Shown piece by piece: positions 7,994 through 17,386 of a DNA stretch of 64,000 nucleotides (position 1 is the stretch's first letter; each line of letters begins with the position of its first letter). The notes beneath the pieces were generated by a model. The model was not told where the DNA came from. It ran no database searches and worked only from the letters and a program-made list of their open reading frames with translations. Source of the stretch: Microbaculum marinum (GTDB taxonomy: Bacteria; Pseudomonadota; Alphaproteobacteria; Rhizobiales; Tepidamorphaceae); NCBI RefSeq assembly GCF_042646165.1, contig NZ_JBHRTC010000011.1; one strand, written 5' to 3'. The position numbers were made by a program, and so were the translations under genes.

Positions 7994-9481
7994 TCAGCGC
8001 AGCAGCGAACCGAAGATGCCGCGAACGATCTTTGCTCCGCCATCGCCCATGTTGCGGCCAAGCGAGGAGGCAAGCGACCGTCCGTAGGACTTCAGGATCT
8101 GGATCCCGGCGTCCTCGAGTTCCTTCGGCAGGCCCGTGAAGGTGTCCGGGGGTGCCTTCGGAGCGCGGTCAGGGTTCGCAGCCGATTCCACCTTATTGGC
8201 GGCGCGATCCGCCAGGATCTCGTAAGCCGATTCCCGGTCCTCCGCAGTGTCGTAGATGCCCGCAACCGGGCTCTCGGACATAAGCGTCGTCCGTTCGGCC
8301 GCGCCTATCGGGCCCATCCGCGAGCACGGAGGCCGCACCAGCGTGCGCTGGACGACCGAGGGGACCCCCTTGTCTTCCAGCGTCGAGACCAGCGCCTCTC
8401 CGACACCAAGTTCGGTGATTGCGCGTGCCGTATCGAAGTCGGGATTGGGGCGGAACGTGTCGGCAGCGGTTTTCACCGCCTTCTGCTCGCGAGGGGTGTA
8501 GGCACGCAGTGCGTGCTGCACGCGGTTGCCCAGTTGCGCCAGCACCTTGTCTGGTACGTCGAGGGGGTTCTGCGTAACGAAAAACACGCCGACGCCCTTG
8601 GAACGGATCAGCCGCACCACCTGCTCGATCTTGTCGATCAACGCGTCAGGCGCGTCGTCGAACAGCAGGTGCGCCTCGTCGAAAAAGAATACCAGCTTGG
8701 GCTTGTCCGGATCGCCGACCTCCGGCAATTCCTCGAACAGTTCGGAGAGGAGCCAGAGCAGGAAGGTGGCGTAAAGCCGGGGCGAGGAGATCAGTCGGTC
8801 GGCAGCGAGCACGTTGACATAGCCGCGTCCGTCGCCGTCGACGCGCATCAGATCGTCGATCGACAGCGCCGGCTCGCCGAAGAAGTGCTCGGCACCCTGG
8901 TTCTCCAGGACCAGCAGGCGGCGCTGGATCGCGCCGATCGTCTGCTTGGTGACGTTGCCGTAGGTCGTGGTCACCGTGCCGCCCATCTCGCCGAGATGCT
9001 GAAGCAGCGCCCGGAGATCCTTCATGTCGAGGATCAGCAGATTCTGGTCGTCGGCAATCCGGAAGGCGATGTTCAGGGCCCCTTCCTGCGCCTCGGTGAG
9101 CTCAAGAAGGCGCGACAGTATCAGCGGGCCCATCTCGGTGATGGTGGTGCGGACCGGATGGCCCTGCTCGCCGAACAGGTCCCAGAAGATCGTCGGCGTC
9201 GCGGCGAAGGCGTAGTCGGCAAGCCCGATCGCCTCGGCCCGCTTGAGAAGGAAGTCCTTCGGCTCTCCCGGCGCCGCGATGCCGGAAAGATCGCCCTTCA
9301 CGTCGGCGCAGAACACCGGCACTCCGGCACTGGCGAACCCCTCGGCGAGAATCTGCAGGGTCACCGTCTTGCCCGTGCCGGTGGCGCCCGTGACGAGGCC
9401 GTGCCGGTTGGCGTAGCGCAGGTGGATGTGCTCCGGCTTGACGCTGGCGCCGATGAAGATCCTGCCGTCGCTGTCCGACAT
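7994..9481 (-). CDS. HerA-like bipolar helicase/ATPase (DUF853 family)
   Basis: A 495-residue cytosolic P-loop ATPase. The Walker A motif GATGTGKTVTLQ is near residue 33 and Walker B LVFFFDEAHLLF near residue 245; a final RSLASSLGRNMGDGGAKIVRGIF tail resembles the DUF853/YjgR family. YjgR-type proteins are related to HerA/FtsK motors and are thought to act on DNA, but their role is not established. ATG 9481 is preferred to an in-frame ATG or alternative 15 bp upstream because AAGGGG precedes it at good spacing. It is divergent from the small gene at 9658. Confidence 0.9.
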   Translation of the reverse strand: MSDSDGRIFIGASVKPEHIHLRYANRHGLVTGATGTGKTVTLQILAEGFASAGVPVFCADVKGDLSGIAAPGEPKDFLLKRAEAIGLADYAFAATPTIFWDLFGEQGHPVRTTITEMGPLILSRLLELTEAQEGALNIAFRIADDQNLLILDMKDLRALLQHLGEMGGTVTTTYGNVTKQTIGAIQRRLLVLENQGAEHFFGEPALSIDDLMRVDGDGRGYVNVLAADRLISSPRLYATFLLWLLSELFEELPEVGDPDKPKLVFFFDEAHLLFDDAPDALIDKIEQVVRLIRSKGVGVFFVTQNPLDVPDKVLAQLGNRVQHALRAYTPREQKAVKTAADTFRPNPDFDTARAITELGVGEALVSTLEDKGVPSVVQRTLVRPPCSRMGPIGAAERTTLMSESPVAGIYDTAEDRESAYEILADRAANKVESAANPDRAPKAPPDTFTGLPKELEDAGIQILKSYGRSLASSLGRNMGDGGAKIVRGIFGSLLR

Positions 9482-9657
9482 GTCGGCCCCTTGCAAACCG
9501 TGTGCGACGAAGCCGTCCGCGTTGCGCGGACCTCGCCGGCAGATCTTATAGGAACCGCTCCGGACGGGCGCAATGCGCGGTTGTCACTGTCCGGACGCCA
9601 TTGCACAATATGCCCATAAACGGGGCGCCGATCCTGTCGGCGGATGAGGAGACATTC

Positions 9658-10008
9658 ATGGATGAGCTCGTCGACCGGCTCGTGACGACGGTCGGGATCA
9701 GCAGGGAGCAGGCCGAACTGGCGCTCTCCAACATGCTCGGTTTCCTCAAGCAGGCGGGCCCGCCCGACAAGGTAGCGGAGCTCGTGGAGAGGCTGCCCGG
9801 GGCCGAGAGCGTGCAGACGCCGCGCGGCGGAATGGGCGGCATGATCGGCGCGATGGCGGCCTATAATTCCCTCACCTCCGCCGGGCTCGACATGGGGCAG
9901 ATCCAGGGCGTGGCGAGGGAACTGATCGCCTATGCCAAGCTGCACGCGGGCGACGAACTGGTAAACGATGTGGTCGCTTCGGTTCCCGGTCTCAACCAGT
10001 TCGCCTGA
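9658..10008 (+). CDS. Small DUF2267/DUF2780-like protein
   Basis: A 116-residue soluble protein. Residues 1-50 (MDELVDRLVTTVGISREQ then NMLGFLKQAGPPDKVAELV) follow the helical pattern of small DUF2267/DUF2780-type proteins; a glycine-rich hinge GGMGGMIGAMAAY and a second helical part follow. ATG 9658 is chosen for the ideal AGGAGA ribosome site six bases upstream, although the frame is open from 9610 with another ATG. Function unknown. It is 41 bp ahead of the DUF4332 gene and probably co-transcribed with it. Confidence 0.75.
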   Translation: MDELVDRLVTTVGISREQAELALSNMLGFLKQAGPPDKVAELVERLPGAESVQTPRGGMGGMIGAMAAYNSLTSAGLDMGQIQGVARELIAYAKLHAGDELVNDVVASVPGLNQFA

Positions 10009-10049
10009 AGGGAACCCCGGAAAAGCGTCCAGGCGAGAGGAGACGTTTC

Positions 10050-10457
10050 ATGTCCTATCCGGTGCTCAAGATCGAAGGTATTGGCAAGAAGTACGCGAAA
10101 ATGCTGGACAAGGCAGGCGTCCGGACCACCGGCAAGCTGCACGATCGCGCCAGGGACCCCAAGGGCCGCAAACAGCTGGCAGCCGAATCCGGGATCGACG
10201 AGACCTACATCCTGAAATGGGCGAACATGTCCGACCTGATGCGCATAAAGGGGGTCGGCGAGGAATACTCCGAGCTCCTTGAGGTGGCCGGTGTCGACAC
10301 CATCAAGGAATTGCGCAACCGCAGGCCGGAGAACCTCTACGCCAGGATGGTGGAGGTAAATGACGTCAAGAAACTGGTCCGCGCGCTTCCGGGCGAGAGC
10401 AAGGTCCGGGACTGGGTCGCGCAGGCCAAGGGGCTGTCGCCCGTGATGAAGTATTGA
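10050..10457 (+). CDS. DUF4332 domain protein (helix-hairpin-helix type)
   Basis: A 135-residue protein built from two helix-hairpin-helix-like units: IEGIGKKYAKMLDKAGV near residues 8-24 and IKGVGEEYSELLEVAGV near residues 65-82. This duplicated pattern is the DUF4332 signature, shared with DNA polymerase and nuclease HhH modules, so nucleic-acid binding is likely but the cellular role is not known. GAGAGGAGA lies ahead of the ATG. Its upstream neighbour is a small helical protein; the mutAB genes follow after 110 bp. Confidence 0.85.
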   Translation: MSYPVLKIEGIGKKYAKMLDKAGVRTTGKLHDRARDPKGRKQLAAESGIDETYILKWANMSDLMRIKGVGEEYSELLEVAGVDTIKELRNRRPENLYARMVEVNDVKKLVRALPGESKVRDWVAQAKGLSPVMKY

Positions 10458-10567
10458 TCCGCCGCCAAGTCACCACCTTTGGACGGTGGCGATCGCTCGC
10501 GCGGTGTGGCAGTTAGCGACGGTCGGATTGACGGTCGGCGAACAGGATTGCGGGGCGAGGCGACCGA

Positions 10568-12565
10568 ATGAGTGATTTGGACTTGGCCGCCGCTTTCCCG
10601 GCGGCCGAAGAGGAGCAGTGGCTCGGCCTGGTCGAGAAGGTCCTGGCGGGGCGCGATTTCAGACGCTCGCTGGTCACCAAGACGCGTGACGCGATCGAGA
10701 TCGAACCCCTGTACGGCCAGCAGGATAGTGGCCCGGCCACCGGGGGGCGGTCGGGCCGGTGGACCGTCTTCCAGCGCGTCGATCATCCCCATGCGGCTGC
10801 CGCCAACCGGCTCGTCCGGGCCGACCTCGATGGCGGTGCCGACGGTCTCGAACTCGTCTTCCCCGGCGCTATAGGTGCCAATGGCTACGGCGTTGGCGTG
10901 AACACCGTAGCCGACCTGACCACCGTTCTCGACGGCGTCGACCTGACCGGCGTCAAATTGCGGATCGACGGCGGCTATCAGAGCCGCCCAGCCATGGTCC
11001 TTGCGATCGCGCTGGCCCGCACGTGGGGCCTGGAGCCGGGTTCCGTGGATATCGTCGGCCAGTCGGACCCCGCCAACGGGCTCGTCGGACTGGGCCGGCT
11101 TCTTGCGTCCTATGACCGGGTCAGCGCGTGGTCGGTGGATCTTGCCTACTATCTCGTCGAAACGGGCTGGAACGTCGCGCCGTTCGTCGCCGACGGGCGC
11201 ACGGTCCATGGCGGTGGCGGTTCGGAGGCTCAGGAACTTGCGTATTGCCTGTCCGTCGCCGTCGAGCACATGCGCGTTCTGGAGAAGGGCGGCCTGCCGG
11301 CGGACGCGGCGCGGCGTCTCGTGACCTTCTCGCTGGCCGCCGATGCCGATCAGTTCGCTACGATCGCGAAGTTCAGAGCAATCCGCATTCTCTGGGATCG
11401 TGTCCAGGAGGCCTGCAGGCTGACGCCGGAGCCCGCGCGGATCCATGCGGAGACATCCTGGCGGATGATGTCGCGCCGCGATCCGTGGGTGAACCTGTTG
11501 CGCACGACGGTCGCGACCGCCGCCGCCGGGATCGGCGGAGCCGATTCCCTGACCGTCCTGCCGTTCACTACCGCCCTCGGTCTCCCCGACGGATTTGCCC
11601 GGCGCCTTGCCCGCAACACGCAACTCGTCCTGATAGAGGAGGCGGCCATCGGCAGGGTCGGCGATCCGGCCGCCGGCTCGGGCTACGTGGAGGCACTGAC
11701 CGGCAGGATGTGCGAAGCCGCCTGGGCGGAATTTCAGCGAATAGAGGCGGAAGGGGGCATCATCGAATCGGCCGTCTCGGGCCTGCTGCAACGTCGGATC
11801 AAGGCCGTTCAGGATGCGCGCATTGCCGATGTGGCGCACCGAAAGGTGCCCCTTACCGGTGTTTCCGAGTTTCCGTATCTTGCCGAGTTGCCGGTTCGCA
11901 CGTTGCGCCCGGAGACGGACGATGTCGAACTGTCGGGAGAAGAGATCGACATTCCCCAGCCGGCCAGGGGCGCGCGCTATTCGGCGCTTGTCGCGGCGGT
12001 CGAACGGGGCGCCTCCATCTCCGACATCGTCGCGACGGCGGGCCTCGACTGGATCCGCTGCATGGCCGTGCCGCGCTACCGGCTCGCCGAGCCGTTCGAG
12101 CGGTTGCGCGACGCCAGCGACCGGGTGCGCGATCAGTCCGGCAAGCGTCCGGCTGTATTCCTTGCCACCATAGGGACGATGGCCGACTTCACCGTGCGCG
12201 CCGGTTTCGCCAGGAATGCTTTCGAGGCGGGCGGCCTGGTGGCGCTCGGCGCGGACGTCTATGCCGACCAGGATGCGATGGCGTTGGCCTTCGCCCGCAG
12301 CGGCGCCCGCATTGCCTGCATCTGCGGCACCGACGCCGGCTATGAAGAGCACGCAGCCGACTACGCCAGGGTGCTGAAGGCCAACGAGGCGGCCGGCATC
12401 TACCTGGCCGGCCGCCCCGGCGAGCGCGAACGCGACTGGGCGGAGGCCGGCGTCGACGAGTATCTCTTCGCAGGATGTGATATCCTGTCGTTTCTGGATT
12501 CAGCCTACCGGCGCCTTGGCATCAAGACCGACGCTGCCAATATGGCTGGAGAGGATGTGCGATGA
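10568..12565 (+). CDS. mutA: Methylmalonyl-CoA mutase small (beta) subunit
   Basis: A 665-residue subunit that partners MutB in the B12-dependent isomerisation of methylmalonyl-CoA to succinyl-CoA. It has the mutase barrel fold in residues about 30-420 (WTVFQRVDHPHAAAANRL, then RIDGGYQSRPAMVLAIALA) and a degenerate cobalamin-like domain at the C terminus (ATIGTMADFTVRAGFARNAF). The DxHxxG cobalamin motif is absent, as expected for the non-catalytic beta chain. It overlaps mutB by 4 bp (ATGA), showing translational coupling. Confidence 0.95.
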   Translation: MSDLDLAAAFPAAEEEQWLGLVEKVLAGRDFRRSLVTKTRDAIEIEPLYGQQDSGPATGGRSGRWTVFQRVDHPHAAAANRLVRADLDGGADGLELVFPGAIGANGYGVGVNTVADLTTVLDGVDLTGVKLRIDGGYQSRPAMVLAIALARTWGLEPGSVDIVGQSDPANGLVGLGRLLASYDRVSAWSVDLAYYLVETGWNVAPFVADGRTVHGGGGSEAQELAYCLSVAVEHMRVLEKGGLPADAARRLVTFSLAADADQFATIAKFRAIRILWDRVQEACRLTPEPARIHAETSWRMMSRRDPWVNLLRTTVATAAAGIGGADSLTVLPFTTALGLPDGFARRLARNTQLVLIEEAAIGRVGDPAAGSGYVEALTGRMCEAAWAEFQRIEAEGGIIESAVSGLLQRRIKAVQDARIADVAHRKVPLTGVSEFPYLAELPVRTLRPETDDVELSGEEIDIPQPARGARYSALVAAVERGASISDIVATAGLDWIRCMAVPRYRLAEPFERLRDASDRVRDQSGKRPAVFLATIGTMADFTVRAGFARNAFEAGGLVALGADVYADQDAMALAFARSGARIACICGTDAGYEEHAADYARVLKANEAAGIYLAGRPGERERDWAEAGVDEYLFAGCDILSFLDSAYRRLGIKTDAANMAGEDVR

Positions 12566-14724
12566 GCGGCATTCCCGATTTCACCCAGGTTCCCTTCGCG
12601 ATACCGGAGTCCGCGGCGGCTGCGCCGGTCGGATCTGCCTGGGTTACGCCCGAAGGGATCGAGGTGAAGCCCGCCTACGACGCGTCCGATCGCGACGGGC
12701 TTGAGTTCCTGAAGTCATGGCCGGGCATTGCGCCCTTCCTGCGCGGCCCCTATCCGACGATGTACACGACGAGGCCCTGGACGATCCGGCAGTACGCCGG
12801 ATTCTCTACGGCCGAGGACTCCAATGCCTTCTACCGGCGCAATCTCGCCGCCGGCCAGAAGGGCCTGTCGATCGCCTTCGATCTGGCAACTCATCGCGGC
12901 TACGACTCCGACAATCCGCGCGTCACCGGGGACGTCGGCATGGCCGGCGTGGCGATCGACTCGATCTACGACATGCGGATCCTGTTCGACCACATTCCGC
13001 TCGACAAGATGAGCGTGTCGATGACCATGAACGGCGCGGTGCTGCCGATCATGGCGCTGTACATCGTGGTGGCCGAAGAGCAGGGCGTTGCGCCGGAGAA
13101 GCTGACGGGCACGATCCAGAACGACGTGCTCAAGGAGTTCATGGTCCGCAACACCTACATCTACCCCCCCAAGGCGTCGATGCGGGTGGTTTCCGACATC
13201 TTCGGCTATACCTCTCAGCTCATGCCGAAGTTCAACTCCATCTCGATCTCCGGCTACCACATGCAGGAGGCCGGCGCGACGGCCGACCTGGAACTCGCCT
13301 ACACGCTTGCCGACGGCGTCGAGTACATGCGCGCCGGCATCGAGGCGGGCCTGAACGTCGACCGTTTCGCCCCCCGGCTGTCCTTCTTCTTCGCGATCGG
13401 CATGAACTATTTCATGGAGATCGCCAAGCTGCGCGCCGCCCGGCTCCTGTGGGCGAACCTCGTGATGCCGTTCGGTCCGCAGGATCAGAAGTCGCTGGCG
13501 CTCAGGACCCATTGCCAGACCTCCGGCTGGAGCCTCACCGCCCAGGACGTGTTCAACAACGTCACCCGCACGGGGATCGAGGCGATGGCCGCGACCCAGG
13601 GCCACACGCAATCGCTGCATACCAACGCGCTCGACGAGGCGCTGGCGCTGCCGACCGACTTCTCCGCCCGCATCGCCCGCAACACCCAGATCATGCTGGC
13701 ACAGGAGGCCGGGACCTGCCGGGTCATCGACCCGTGGGGCGGCTCCTACTACGTCGAGCGGCTGACCCATGATCTCGCCGAAAAAGCCTGGGGGCATATC
13801 CAGGAGGTCGAGGAGATGGGCGGCATGGCCAAGGCGATCGAGGCCGGGCTGCCGAAGCTCAGGATCGAGGAAGCCGCCGCCCGCACCCAGGCGCGCATCG
13901 ATTCCGGCCGCCAGGTCGTCGTCGGGGTGAACCGCTGGAAGCCTACGGAGGAGGACGAACTCGAGATCCTCAAGGTCGACAATTCAGAGGTGCGCCGCCA
14001 GCAGATCGACAAGCTGCGGCGACTGCGCGCCGAGCGCGACCAGGCGGCCGTGGATGCAGCGCTTGCGGCGCTGACCGCCAGCGCCGACGCCGGGCAGGGC
14101 AACCTGCTGGCGCTCGCCGTGGACGCTGCCCGGGCCAAGGCCACGGTCGGTGAGATTTCCGGCGCGCTCGAGAAGGTCTGGGGCCGCCATCAGGCCGAGA
14201 TCCAGTCGATCTCGGGCGTCTACCGGCAGGAGGTCGGGCAGATGGACGAAAACGTCAGGCGCGTGCAGCGCATGGTCGACGCCTTCGAGCGGAACGAGGG
14301 GCGGCGCCCGCGAATTCTCGTCGCCAAGATGGGCCAGGACGGCCACGACCGAGGCCAGAAGGTGATTGCCTCCGCCTTTGCCGATCTGGGCTTCGATGTC
14401 GACATCGGCCCGCTCTTCGCAACCCCGGACGAGGCGGCCAGACAGGCGGTCGAGAACGACGTCCACATCATCGGGGTCTCCTCGCTCGCCGCCGGCCACC
14501 TGACGCTGGTGCCGGAGCTGAAGGCGGCTCTCGATGAAATGGGCCGCGGCGATATCATGATCGTCGTCGGCGGCGTCATCCCGCCGCAGGATTTCGCCGC
14601 GCTGAAGGAGGCCGGCGCCGCCGCGATCTTCCCGCCCGGCACGGTGATCGCCGATGCCGCGGTATCGCTGATCGCCGACCTAAACAAGCGCCTCGGCCAC
14701 GAGCCGGCGGAAGCGGCGGAGTAG
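12562..14724 (+). CDS. mutB: Methylmalonyl-CoA mutase large (alpha) subunit
   Basis: A 720-residue catalytic subunit. The N-terminal substrate barrel contains RGPYPTMYTTRPWTIRQYAG and the C-terminal B12-binding domain contains the axial-ligand motif KMGQDGHDRGQKVI (DxHxxG) at about residue 590, followed by GVSSLAAGHLTLVPELKAAL and VVGGVIPPQDF. Length and domain order are standard. It completes propionate, odd-chain fatty acid and branched-chain amino acid breakdown, or supplies methylmalonyl-CoA in the reverse direction. Its GTPase chaperone meaB lies 3.3 kb downstream, separated by a VapBC-like pair and three envelope genes. Confidence 0.97.
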   Translation: MSGIPDFTQVPFAIPESAAAAPVGSAWVTPEGIEVKPAYDASDRDGLEFLKSWPGIAPFLRGPYPTMYTTRPWTIRQYAGFSTAEDSNAFYRRNLAAGQKGLSIAFDLATHRGYDSDNPRVTGDVGMAGVAIDSIYDMRILFDHIPLDKMSVSMTMNGAVLPIMALYIVVAEEQGVAPEKLTGTIQNDVLKEFMVRNTYIYPPKASMRVVSDIFGYTSQLMPKFNSISISGYHMQEAGATADLELAYTLADGVEYMRAGIEAGLNVDRFAPRLSFFFAIGMNYFMEIAKLRAARLLWANLVMPFGPQDQKSLALRTHCQTSGWSLTAQDVFNNVTRTGIEAMAATQGHTQSLHTNALDEALALPTDFSARIARNTQIMLAQEAGTCRVIDPWGGSYYVERLTHDLAEKAWGHIQEVEEMGGMAKAIEAGLPKLRIEEAAARTQARIDSGRQVVVGVNRWKPTEEDELEILKVDNSEVRRQQIDKLRRLRAERDQAAVDAALAALTASADAGQGNLLALAVDAARAKATVGEISGALEKVWGRHQAEIQSISGVYRQEVGQMDENVRRVQRMVDAFERNEGRRPRILVAKMGQDGHDRGQKVIASAFADLGFDVDIGPLFATPDEAARQAVENDVHIIGVSSLAAGHLTLVPELKAALDEMGRGDIMIVVGGVIPPQDFAALKEAGAAAIFPPGTVIADAAVSLIADLNKRLGHEPAEAAE

Positions 14725-14813
14725 GCACAGCCTCCTTTCGCAAAGTGGGTGTTCCTTGAACTTCGGCCTTCGTCTGCCTATCCTTACATCTTATCGGAAG
14801 TAAGGAGACCTTG

Positions 14814-15050
14814 ATGGATACAGGGACCCTGACCTCTAAGGGCCAGACGACCATCCCGAAGGCGATCCGCCAGCGGCTCGGATTGAAGGCTGGTGACCGG
14901 ATTCTCTACGTCGTGCAGGACGGCGAGGTCGTGATGAGGCCCGCCAATCGACCGATCGGTTCTCTGAAGGAGGCATTGCCGAAGCCCGACCGGGCGCGAT
15001 CTCTGGAGGAGATGGAGGAAGCGGTCGGCGAGGGCGCGAGCAAGGCGTGA
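14814..15050 (+). CDS. AbrB/MazE/SpoVT-type antitoxin
   Basis: A 78-residue protein with the swapped-hairpin AbrB DNA-binding domain: residues 5-50 read TLTSKGQTTIPKAIRQRLGL then KAGDRILYVVQDGEVVM, the family hallmark. AAGGAG precedes ATG 14814; a TTG three bases earlier is possible. It lies 7 bp before a PIN-domain toxin gene and is very likely its antitoxin and autorepressor. The C-terminal tail (residues 55-78) would be the toxin-neutralising part. Located directly after mutB, on the same strand. Confidence 0.88.
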   Translation: MDTGTLTSKGQTTIPKAIRQRLGLKAGDRILYVVQDGEVVMRPANRPIGSLKEALPKPDRARSLEEMEEAVGEGASKA

Positions 15051-15057
15051 CGGGGGC

Positions 15058-15453
15058 GTGATCGGTCTCGATACCAACGTGCTGGTTCGCTACATCGTCG
15101 CCGACGACGCCGACCAGGCGAAGCGGGCGGCCCGCTTCATCGAGGACAACCTGTCCCCGGAAGTTCCCGGCTACATTGGCATCGTCGTCCTGGTCGAACT
15201 GGTCTGGGTCCTGGAACGGGCCTACGGCTATTCGCGTGGCCAGATCACGGGATTGCTGGATGCGCTCCTGACGACCGCGGAGTTGCGTGTCGAGGACGCC
15301 GAATCGATCTGGCCGCTACTAGATCCCTACCGGAAGGGGTCCGTCGGCTTCTCCGATCTCGTCATTGCCAGCCGCAATGTCGCTGCCGGCTGCGCCGAAA
15401 CGGTGACGTTCGACCGCCGTTTCGACAAACTTTCCGGCGTCACCTCGCTCTGA
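15058..15453 (+). CDS. PIN-domain ribonuclease toxin (VapC-like)
   Basis: A 131-residue PIN nuclease. The acidic active site is intact: D5 in MIGLDTNVLVRY, a Glu in the VLVELVWVLE helix, and the Asp pair region GSVGFSDLVIASRN followed by TFDRRFDKL. In VapC toxins these bind metal and cleave specific RNAs. The start is GTG 15058, 7 bp after the antitoxin stop. It ends 5 bp before the convergent gene at 15458. Together with the AbrB-type gene it forms a complete type II toxin-antitoxin pair. Confidence 0.9.
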   Translation: MIGLDTNVLVRYIVADDADQAKRAARFIEDNLSPEVPGYIGIVVLVELVWVLERAYGYSRGQITGLLDALLTTAELRVEDAESIWPLLDPYRKGSVGFSDLVIASRNVAAGCAETVTFDRRFDKLSGVTSL

Positions 15454-15457
15454 CCCC

Positions 15458-16024
15458 TCAGAACGGCAGCCCCTTTCCTATGCCGGCGGCGCCTGGCATG
15501 GTCATCGGCATGTCGCGGATGGTGACGCCCTCCGGCACGCTGAACAGCCCAGCGTCCTGCGTAATGCGCTCGATGTTCTCCAGCGAGGCGCCGAAGCCCA
15601 TGCCGGAGGTCTGCACCGGGATGTTTTCTTCGGTCAGGCAGGCCTCGACCTCCTTCATCTTCCAGATCGTGCAGGTTTCCGATCCGATCGTCTTCACCTC
15701 GTCGGTCGGTTCTGCGTCAAACTCGTCGCCCGCCGGGGTCGGCAGGCGCATTGCCATCCCCGGCATCTGGTTCGACCACATCAGCATCTCGCCGGAGGTC
15801 ATGTCGCGCACGCTGCTCATCTCCATTCCCTGCTGCTGCATTTTGATGCGCATCTTCTTCTGGTCCGCCGAATAGTGCATCTCGGCGTGGGCGATGTTGC
15901 CGTTGTCGTCGCTGAGCACCCACTCGCCCTGGAAATCCACTGTCGGGTAAGGCACCTCGGCGAGCGCCGGAGAACTGGTGAAAAGAACGGTCAGCAATCC
16001 GATCAGTCCAATGCGGGATGTCAT
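15458..16024 (-). CDS. Secreted DUF4412-like protein
   Basis: A 188-residue protein with a clear signal peptide (MTSRIGLIGLLTVLFTSSPALA). The mature part begins with a strand-rich pattern (VDFQGEWVLSDDNGNIAHAEMHYS) and is unusually methionine-rich (QQQGMEMSSVRDMTSGEM and MWSNQMPGMAMRL), as in DUF4412-like periplasmic proteins. Two cysteines (CTIWKMKEVEAC) could form a disulfide. Function unknown; methionine richness might suggest metal contact but that is speculation. Divergent from the lipoprotein gene at 16122. Confidence 0.75.
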   Translation of the reverse strand: MTSRIGLIGLLTVLFTSSPALAEVPYPTVDFQGEWVLSDDNGNIAHAEMHYSADQKKMRIKMQQQGMEMSSVRDMTSGEMLMWSNQMPGMAMRLPTPAGDEFDAEPTDEVKTIGSETCTIWKMKEVEACLTEENIPVQTSGMGFGASLENIERITQDAGLFSVPEGVTIRDMPMTMPGAAGIGKGLPF

Positions 16025-16121
16025 GAATTAAACCTCTTTGAGAGTTCGGATGGCGGTATGGCCATCTGGCTATTAGTAGAGAAGGGATATTTCTAGACGA
16101 CGAAATCGGTTTCGGGGAGGC

Positions 16122-17285
16122 ATGATGAAAGCCGGATACATTTTGATCGTGACGGGGCTGATTGCTGCGTGTGCCGGCCTGCCGGCGCGCGGGTCGGACG
16201 GGCCGGGCGGATGGCCTGACCTCATCGGCCCTCCGCTGGTTCTGCAGGACTCCAGCGAAGCGGCCGACATCCGGGTCGCGCTTGCCCGCACTTCGGAAAC
16301 CGTGCCCGCGCTGTTCCGGCTGACGCTGTCGCGCGCCAAGTCGGAAATGGCGGCTTTCGGGCGTGACGCTGAAGCGGAATATGCCGAGTTCGGCGACGAT
16401 CCGGACTATCCGTGGCGGCCGTGGTCCTACGATATCGTCTTCGAAGAGCGCTATGCCCGGGAGCCTGTCTTCAGCCTGCTCGAATCGAAGTTCACCTACA
16501 CCGGCGGCGCCCACCCCAATACCGATTTCGACGTGATCAATTTCGATGTCCGCAGCGGACGGGAGTTCGGGCTGTTCGAGCTGTTCGGCGACCTGTCGGA
16601 CGGGGCGCCCGTCCTTGCCGCGATGACCGAGTTCACCCGGCGCGACCTCGCCGCCCAGAAGTCCGAGCGGTTCGGCGAGACGGTGGGCGAAGGCGACGAA
16701 TCCCTGGATGTCGTGACGCCCACTGCGGATACCTTCCGCCTGTTCACCCTGACGCCGGCAAGGGATGCCGCCGGCGCCGCGGGCATCACCGTCCATTTCC
16801 CGCCTTACGCGGTCGGCGCATACGCGGAAGGAAGCTACGAGGTTTTCATTCCCGCGGAGGTATTCGCCCCCTACCTCACACCCGAATACGCCTCGCTGTT
16901 CGGCGGCGAGCCGGTCGGACTCGAGTCCGTGACGAACTGGGAATTTCCCGGCGCACTGCTGCTGAGCGCCAGCCCGCGCAACGGCGAAGCGGTCTCGTCG
17001 CCGCTGGCGCTGTCCGGCGAGGCGCCGTCGCACTGGTTCTTCGAAGGTGTCGCGGGTGTCGAGGTGCTCGACGAGAATGGCACCAGTCTCGGCACCGGCT
17101 ACGTCACCTGGGACACTGCCGTGCCGACCAGCGGCATCGCGGCGGGAATGGTCGCGTATTCCGGCACGGTCGAGTTTGCCGAACCAACCGGCCAGACGGG
17201 AATTGTGGTGATCTCCGAAGACGACCCGTCCGACGGTGAGGCCGGGCCCGTCGAGCGTGTGCCGATCTATGTGGAATTCGACTGA
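16122..17285 (+). CDS. Lipoprotein with DUF3298/RsiV-like domain
   Basis: A 387-residue envelope protein. The N terminus carries a lipobox (LIAACAG), so Cys at about residue 18 should be lipidated. Residues 110-230 contain the DUF4163/DUF3298 pattern seen in RsiV-type proteins: FTYTGGAHPNTDFDVINFDV then FGLFELF and the strand YAVGAYAEGSYEVFIPAEVF. The C-terminal 100 residues (from about 285, LLSASPRNGEAVSSPL) resemble a Gmad2 immunoglobulin-like module found in spore and envelope lipoproteins. Two adjacent ATG codons (16122, 16125) are possible starts. Function unknown. Confidence 0.78.
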   Translation: MMKAGYILIVTGLIAACAGLPARGSDGPGGWPDLIGPPLVLQDSSEAADIRVALARTSETVPALFRLTLSRAKSEMAAFGRDAEAEYAEFGDDPDYPWRPWSYDIVFEERYAREPVFSLLESKFTYTGGAHPNTDFDVINFDVRSGREFGLFELFGDLSDGAPVLAAMTEFTRRDLAAQKSERFGETVGEGDESLDVVTPTADTFRLFTLTPARDAAGAAGITVHFPPYAVGAYAEGSYEVFIPAEVFAPYLTPEYASLFGGEPVGLESVTNWEFPGALLLSASPRNGEAVSSPLALSGEAPSHWFFEGVAGVEVLDENGTSLGTGYVTWDTAVPTSGIAAGMVAYSGTVEFAEPTGQTGIVVISEDDPSDGEAGPVERVPIYVEFD

Positions 17286-17386
17286 GAGTAGGCGGTCCAT
17301 GATGTGACAAACGGTAGCTTGCTGCGGCCCGGTCGTTTGTGTACCGGTCGGGTCCAGTCGATTGTGCGGAGATGTGTGAACAAGCC

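Noticed and set aside
8513..9619. 368-codon open frame opposite the HerA-like gene
   Set aside because: Shadow frame; the opposite strand has intact Walker motifs.
10337..12352. 671-codon minus-strand open frame
   Set aside because: Shadow of mutA and the DUF4332 gene; no domains or signal.
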